A stretch of 9,380 nt of DNA from Candidatus Egaibacter danicus (lineage in GTDB: Bacteria; Pseudomonadota; Gammaproteobacteria; Burkholderiales; Burkholderiaceae): NCBI GenBank assembly GCA_011391115.1, contig JAABRC010000046.1, positions 1 to 9,380 of the forward strand, given 5' to 3'. Made by a program: the position numbers and the translations under genes. Shown piece by piece: positions 6,083-9,380 of the stretch (positions within the stretch are counted from its first letter, which is position 1; each line of letters begins with the position of its first letter). The notes beneath the pieces were generated by a model that worked only from the letters and a program-made list of their open reading frames with translations, was not told where the DNA came from and ran no database searches.

Positions 6083-7039
6083 TCAGTTCAGCGCCATGCT
6101 GAGCTTGCGCCGGTAAGCCGACACCAGCTGGGCCTGTGGGTCCTGTTCGGCCACCACCTTGCCGGCGATCTCGATACCGCCTGCGGTCTTGCCCATGTCC
6201 TGCGGGTTTGCCTTGGGTTTGGGCGGCGTCAGCAGCTCCAGAATGGCCACGAACGTCTTGCGTGGCACGGCGTCGCCCCAGGTTTTGTCGCGCATGATGA
6301 TTTCCAGCAACTCGTCCATGGCCCCTGTCCAGTTGCCACTCACCATCAGCACGCGGGCTTTGGCCAGCCGGGTGTCAAAATCACGTTTATTGGCTACAAT
6401 CAGGGCATCAAATTGCTCTGTAGCCCACGTCCCCTGTGCGTGAGTAGCTGCAAATTTGATAGCATTCAGAAATTGCTCCAGGGCATCAAAGCGCAGCTGG
6501 CGGGGAATGGCGGCCAGCGCCGGTGCCAGTGCAGCTTCGGCGTCTTCCAGCAGGTTGTTCTCGATCAGCAGCTTGACGTAGTCGTAGCGCGCGTCGTCGT
6601 TGCCGGGGTTGATGGTCAGTGCCTCGTGCAGCTTGTGCAGGGCGGCGTGTGGGTCACCTGCGGCGATGAGGGCCTGCGCGTCTTCGGCGTCTGCTTCGGC
6701 TTCCAGTTCGCCCAGCGAGGGCACATGTTTGTCCAGAAACGTCTTGAGCTGACCTTCGGGCACGGCGCCCATGAAGCCGTCCACCGGTTTGCCGCCCATC
6801 ATCAACACACAGGTGGGGATGCTGCGGATGCCGAATGCCTGGCTCAACTCCTGCTGCTGGTCGGAATCTATCTTGACGAGCTTGAAACGCCCGCCGTAGT
6901 CCACTTCGGCCTTTTCCAGCAGCGGGCCGATGACCTTGCAGGGGCCGCACCAGGGTGCCCAGAAATCGACCAGCACGGGGGTGGTCATCGAGGCTTCAAT
7001 CACCTCGGCATCAAAGTTTTGTACGGTTACATCAATCAT
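6083..7039 (-). CDS. Thioredoxin-TPR protein of the CnoX/YbbN co-chaperone type
   Basis: A cytoplasmic 318-residue protein with an N-terminal thioredoxin domain (about 1-108) and a C-terminal tetratricopeptide-like helical domain (about 115-275). The active site is WAPWCGPCK (27-35), with Cys31 and Cys34, and the cis-proline loop is SIPT (73-76). E. coli CnoX has lost the first cysteine (SxxC), whereas this protein keeps both and could be redox-active. CnoX-type proteins bind unfolding clients and protect them from over-oxidation before passing them to chaperones; that role is inferred here. In the helical domain, NKRDFDTRLAKARV (217-230) and AMDELLEIIMRDK (240-252) match relatives I recall. 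It lies on the opposite strand between purC and purE, convergent with purC and divergent from purE. No strong ribosome binding site is seen. Codons 189-217 are unusually AT-rich for this gene. Confidence 0.88.
   Translation of the reverse strand: MIDVTVQNFDAEVIEASMTTPVLVDFWAPWCGPCKVIGPLLEKAEVDYGGRFKLVKIDSDQQQELSQAFGIRSIPTCVLMMGGKPVDGFMGAVPEGQLKTFLDKHVPSLGELEAEADAEDAQALIAAGDPHAALHKLHEALTINPGNDDARYDYVKLLIENNLLEDAEAALAPALAAIPRQLRFDALEQFLNAIKFAATHAQGTWATEQFDALIVANKRDFDTRLAKARVLMVSGNWTGAMDELLEIIMRDKTWGDAVPRKTFVAILELLTPPKPKANPQDMGKTAGGIEIAGKVVAEQDPQAQLVSAYRRKLSMALN
6410..6478. repeat. AT-rich repeat-like patch inside the thioredoxin-TPR gene
   Basis: AAATTGCTC occurs perfectly at 6410-6418 and 6470-6478, exactly 60 bases (20 codons) apart. 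Between them, GCTGCAAATTTGATAGCA (6447-6464) shares 15 of 18 bases with a patch in purK. The patch is more AT-rich than the rest of the gene and encodes LEQFLNAIKFAATHAQGTW-like residues in frame. It resembles a dispersed Comamonadaceae repeat that I remember only approximately. Confidence 0.4.
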
Positions 7040-7143
7040 TCGGGACTACTTGGGGGTGAAAAAGTAAAATCAAAGCTAAACATGGTGGGACAAGCCGCTG
7101 CCGCTGAGCATATTGCCACAGCCACACGGGTCCTCAACAATCT
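7040..7143. promoter_or_regulatory. Divergent promoter region between the thioredoxin-TPR gene and purE
   Basis: This 104-base gap must contain the promoters of both flanking genes. A TAAAAT (7065-7070, plus) within an AT-rich stretch is a possible -10 for purE but has no clear -35. No hairpin or purine riboswitch-like structure was seen. Both neighbouring start codons lack strong Shine-Dalgarno sequences. Confidence 0.35.
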
Positions 7144-7656
7144 ATGAACATTCAAATTGGCGTGGTGATGGGCTCCAGTTCCGACTGGGACACGATGCAA
7201 CACGCAGTCGAGATTCTCCAACAGTTTGGCGTGACCTACGAAGCGCGGGTGGTTTCAGCCCATCGTATGCCCGACGACATGTTCGCCTATGCCGAAAGTG
7301 CCGACACGCGCGGCCTGCAGGCCATCATCGCGGGCGCTGGCGGTGCGGCGCACCTGCCGGGCATGTTGGCGGCCAAAACCACGGTGCCGGTGCTGGGTGT
7401 TCCCGTGGCCAGCAAACACCTCAGCGGTGTGGATTCGCTGCACAGCATTGTGCAGATGCCCAAGGGCGTGCCGGTAGCGACTTTTGCGATTGGCGCTGCG
7501 GGCGCAGCCAACGCTGCGCTGTTTGCAGTCGCCATGCTGGCGCTGCACGACGCACCGCTGAAGGCGAAGCTGGAAGCGTTTCGCACAAAACAGACCCAAG
7601 TCGCAAGGGACATGATCGTGCCACCGCCCGACGCTGGCACCAAGGCTGGCGCATGA
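7144..7656 (+). CDS. purE: N5-carboxyaminoimidazole ribonucleotide mutase (class I PurE)
   Basis: Purine biosynthesis enzyme that moves the carboxyl group of N5-CAIR to carbon 4, giving CAIR, the substrate of PurC. Its 170 residues match class I PurE, which forms an octamer. Visible features: [11 protein letters not shown] (5-15) binding the phosphate, VSAHRMP (37-43) with catalytic His40, and [12 protein letters not shown] (63-74). These are the bacterial N5-CAIR mutase hallmarks rather than the AIR carboxylase of animals. The gene is followed by purK with an ATGA overlap, the usual sign of translational coupling, and PurK makes its substrate. The C-terminal tail (about 156-170) is low in conserved features. 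Confidence 0.96.
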   Translation: MNIQIGVVMGSSSDWDTMQHAVEILQQFGVTYEARVVSAHRMPDDMFAYAESADTRGLQAIIAGAGGAAHLPGMLAAKTTVPVLGVPVASKHLSGVDSLHSIVQMPKGVPVATFAIGAAGAANAALFAVAMLALHDAPLKAKLEAFRTKQTQVARDMIVPPPDAGTKAGA

Positions 7657-8837
7657 GCGCGCAAACCATTCTGCCGGGCACCACCGCCTCGGGGCAGCAG
7701 ACCACGCTGGGTGTGATGGGCGGCGGCCAGCTGGGGCGCATGTTTGTCCATGCTGCCCAGCGCATGGGGTATTTCACGGCGGTGCTGGACCCCGATCCGG
7801 TCAGTCCGGCCGGGCTGGTGAGCCACTTTCACATCCAGACCGATTACCTGGATGAGCAGGGTCTGGCACAGCTGATGCAGCGTTGCGCAGCGATCACCAC
7901 CGAATTTGAAAACGTGCCGTCACCGGCGCTGTTCACGCTGGGCGCCCACCGACCCGTGGCACCAGGCGCGAACGCTGTCAGCATTGCGCAGGACCGCATC
8001 AAGGAAAAGGCCCATTTTGTGCGCTGCGGCGTGCCGTGCGCGCCGTATGCCGTGATCACCACGCCCGAGCAACTGGCGGGTGTGGCGGATGGCTTGTTGC
8101 CCGGCATTCTGAAAACTGCCAAGCTGGGTTACGACGGCAAGGGGCAGCTGCGGGTGGCTGATCGTGCGGCGCTGCAGGTGGCTTGGGCTGAGTTGAAGTC
8201 GGTCCCCTGCGTGCTGGAAGCGATGCTGCCCCTGCAGGCCGAGTGCTCGGTGATCGTGGCGCGCGGCTGGGACGGTGCCATCGTGAATTTCCCGGTGCAA
8301 CTCAACGAGCACCGCGCCGGCATTCTGGCTGTCACCGAGGTTTACGAGGGAAATGTGCCCTCGGCTCTCGCCGGTCAAGCGATAGACGCTGCAAAATCCA
8401 TAGCAAACGAGTTGCAATATGTGGGCGTACTGTGCGTGGAGTTTTTCGTGGTGGCGGGCGAAAACGGCCAGAGCGCGCTGGTGGTGAACGAAATTGCCCC
8501 CCGCCCGCACAACAGCGGCCACTACACGATGGACGCCTGCGACGAGTCGCAGTTTGACCTGCAGGTGCGCACGCTGGCCGGGTTGCCGTTGCAACAGCCG
8601 CGCCAGCACAGCCCGGCCGTCATGCTTAATCTGCTGGGGGACTTGTGGAAAGACGGCGTCACACCCCCGTGGGACCAGGTGCTGGCACTGCCGGGCACGC
8701 ATTTGCATCTGTACGGCAAGCTCAAGGCCGGCAAGGGCCGCAAGATGGGGCACCTCAACATCACCGGCGCCACCATCGGGCAGGTGCGTGACACGGCTGC
8801 GCGCGCGGCCGGTCTGCTGGGCATCGCCTTTGCCTAA
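7653..8837 (+). CDS. purK: N5-carboxyaminoimidazole ribonucleotide synthase (PurK)
   Basis: ATP-grasp enzyme that carboxylates AIR with bicarbonate and ATP to N5-CAIR, which PurE then rearranges. The start ATG overlaps the purE stop (ATGA), giving 394 residues, slightly longer than the E. coli enzyme (about 355). Domains: an N-terminal fold with [12 protein letters not shown] (19-30) and TTEFENVP (82-89), an ATP-grasp core with [13 protein letters not shown] (153-165) and the substrate/metal loop [16 protein letters not shown] (277-292), then a C-terminal domain with MLNLLGD (324-330) and LYGK (353-356). The frame is also open upstream through purE to 7113, but that part is not PurK-like. Codons 243-256 include an AT-rich patch that resembles one in the thioredoxin-TPR gene. 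Confidence 0.96.
   Translation: MSAQTILPGTTASGQQTTLGVMGGGQLGRMFVHAAQRMGYFTAVLDPDPVSPAGLVSHFHIQTDYLDEQGLAQLMQRCAAITTEFENVPSPALFTLGAHRPVAPGANAVSIAQDRIKEKAHFVRCGVPCAPYAVITTPEQLAGVADGLLPGILKTAKLGYDGKGQLRVADRAALQVAWAELKSVPCVLEAMLPLQAECSVIVARGWDGAIVNFPVQLNEHRAGILAVTEVYEGNVPSALAGQAIDAAKSIANELQYVGVLCVEFFVVAGENGQSALVVNEIAPRPHNSGHYTMDACDESQFDLQVRTLAGLPLQQPRQHSPAVMLNLLGDLWKDGVTPPWDQVLALPGTHLHLYGKLKAGKGRKMGHLNITGATIGQVRDTAARAAGLLGIAFA
8373..8404. repeat. AT-rich repeat-like patch inside purK
   Basis: GCTGCAAAATCCATAGCA (8388-8405) matches 15 of 18 bases of the plus strand at 6447-6464 in the thioredoxin-TPR gene. Shared GCG and AG positions continue upstream of both. Here the patch is read by purK in the plus direction, while the other is read by its gene in the minus direction. 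It encodes part of [14 protein letters not shown] in frame. Confidence 0.35.
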
Positions 8838-8857
8838 CCTGCTGTTGTGAAGTACCC

Positions 8858-9380
8858 ATGATTCTGGACGGACGTCTTGCCGGGTCGATCACCCGTGGCG
8901 CTGAGGCGGCGGCCCGCGGCGAACTGGTCGCGTTTCCGACAGAGACGGTTTACGGACTGGGCGCTGATGCGGGCAGCGATGCTGCGGTTGCCAGAATCTT
9001 CGCTGCCAAAGGGCGCCCCAGTGACCATCCGTTGATCGTGCACGTTACCGATACCGATCAGGGCGCCGCTGGCGTGGCGTATTTCGCCGCCGAGGTGCCG
9101 GAGTTTGCGAGCAAATTGATGACGGCTTTCTGGCCAGGGCCGTTGACGTTGATTTTGCCGCGTCGTGCGGACCGCGGCGTGGCGGCATCGGGCGGGCAGG
9201 ATTCCATAGGCCTGCGCTGCCCGTCACACCCGGTGGCGCAGGCCCTGCTCAAGGCGTGTCTGGATGACGGCGTGATGGGCCTGGCTGCCCCCAGTGCCAA
9301 CCAGTTTGGCCGCGTGAGCCCCACGACCGCCGCCCACGTGCGGGGTGAGTTTGACGATAGCTTGCTGATACTGGACGGTG
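8858..9380 (+). CDS. L-threonylcarbamoyladenylate synthase (Sua5/TsaC/YrdC), partial at the C-terminus
   Basis: Enzyme that makes threonylcarbamoyl-AMP from threonine, bicarbonate and ATP, the first step of the t6A37 modification of tRNAs that read ANN codons. The frame is open from the ATG at 8858 to the right edge (174 complete codons). The YrdC/Sua5 fold is clear: ELVAFPTETVYGLGADA (22-38), the phosphate- and carbonate-site KGRPSDHPLIVHV (51-63), FWPGPLTLILP (91-101), IGLRCPSHP (117-125), and AAPSANQFGRVSPTTAAHV (143-161). The gene starts 20 bases after purK and may be co-transcribed with it. Whether this is the long Sua5 form with an extra C-terminal domain (about 330 residues) or the short TsaC form (about 190) cannot be told, because the end is outside the window. 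Confidence 0.93.
   Translation, partial: MILDGRLAGSITRGAEAAARGELVAFPTETVYGLGADAGSDAAVARIFAAKGRPSDHPLIVHVTDTDQGAAGVAYFAAEVPEFASKLMTAFWPGPLTLILPRRADRGVAASGGQDSIGLRCPSHPVAQALLKACLDDGVMGLAAPSANQFGRVSPTTAAHVRGEFDDSLLILDG

Noticed and set aside
7113..7652. A 180-codon in-frame extension of purK running through the whole of purE in another frame
   Set aside because: The translation is rich in Arg, Gly and Ala with no PurK similarity, as is usual for a shadow frame in high-GC DNA. The ATGA overlap at 7653 gives a normal PurK.
7920..8753. A 277-codon open frame antisense to purK
   Set aside because: Same shadow pattern, with no motif or ribosome binding site. PurK in the opposite direction is unambiguous.
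1..9380. Mobile elements, phage genes, CRISPR arrays, tRNA or rRNA genes, defence systems
   Set aside because: No transposase, integrase, terminal inverted repeat, evenly spaced repeat array or tRNA-like fold was seen. All the main genes are housekeeping or transport genes.

Overview
The window is a stretch of ordinary chromosome from a betaproteobacterium. It is most likely from the Comamonadaceae (Burkholderiales), near Rhodoferax, Polaromonas or Acidovorax. I infer this from the high GC content, protein sequences typical of that family, and the gene order pyk, fba (Calvin-cycle subtype), purC, purE, purK, sua5, which I recall from Comamonadaceae genomes. No species can be named from the sequence alone.

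Layout. Positions 1-1290 (minus) carry almost all of a periplasmic polyol-binding protein of an ABC transporter; its last few residues and, presumably, the permease genes lie off the left edge. A 302-base divergent regulatory region (1291-1592) separates it from pyruvate kinase (1593-3026, plus). A PAP2-type membrane phosphatase (3004-3714, minus) converges on pyk and overlaps its end by 23 bases. Class II fructose-bisphosphate aldolase follows (3976-5040, plus), with an intrinsic terminator just after it. Then come purC (5164-6072, plus), a thioredoxin-TPR protein of the CnoX/YbbN type on the opposite strand (6083-7039), and purE-purK (7144-8837, plus, overlapping by 4 bases). Last is the N-terminal part of a Sua5/TsaC tRNA-modification enzyme (8858 to the right edge, plus).

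Functionally, pyk and fba are central carbon enzymes of glycolysis/gluconeogenesis, and fba also belongs to the Calvin cycle in autotrophic relatives. PurE, PurK and PurC catalyse three consecutive steps of IMP synthesis (AIR to N5-CAIR to CAIR to SAICAR). The thioredoxin-TPR gene sits between purC and purE on the other strand, so purC cannot be co-transcribed with purEK in a simple operon.

I find no mobile element, phage, CRISPR array, RNA gene or undescribed multi-gene system. The most interesting signals are small. One is a pair of AT-rich patches inside two unrelated genes (thioredoxin-TPR and purK) that share a 15-of-18 base core and resemble a dispersed repeat I recall from Comamonadaceae. 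Others are an inverted repeat placed like an operator upstream of the polyol-binding protein, a HexR-like site at the pyk start, a helically phased direct repeat ahead of fba, and a promoter-like element lying against the terminator between fba and purC.
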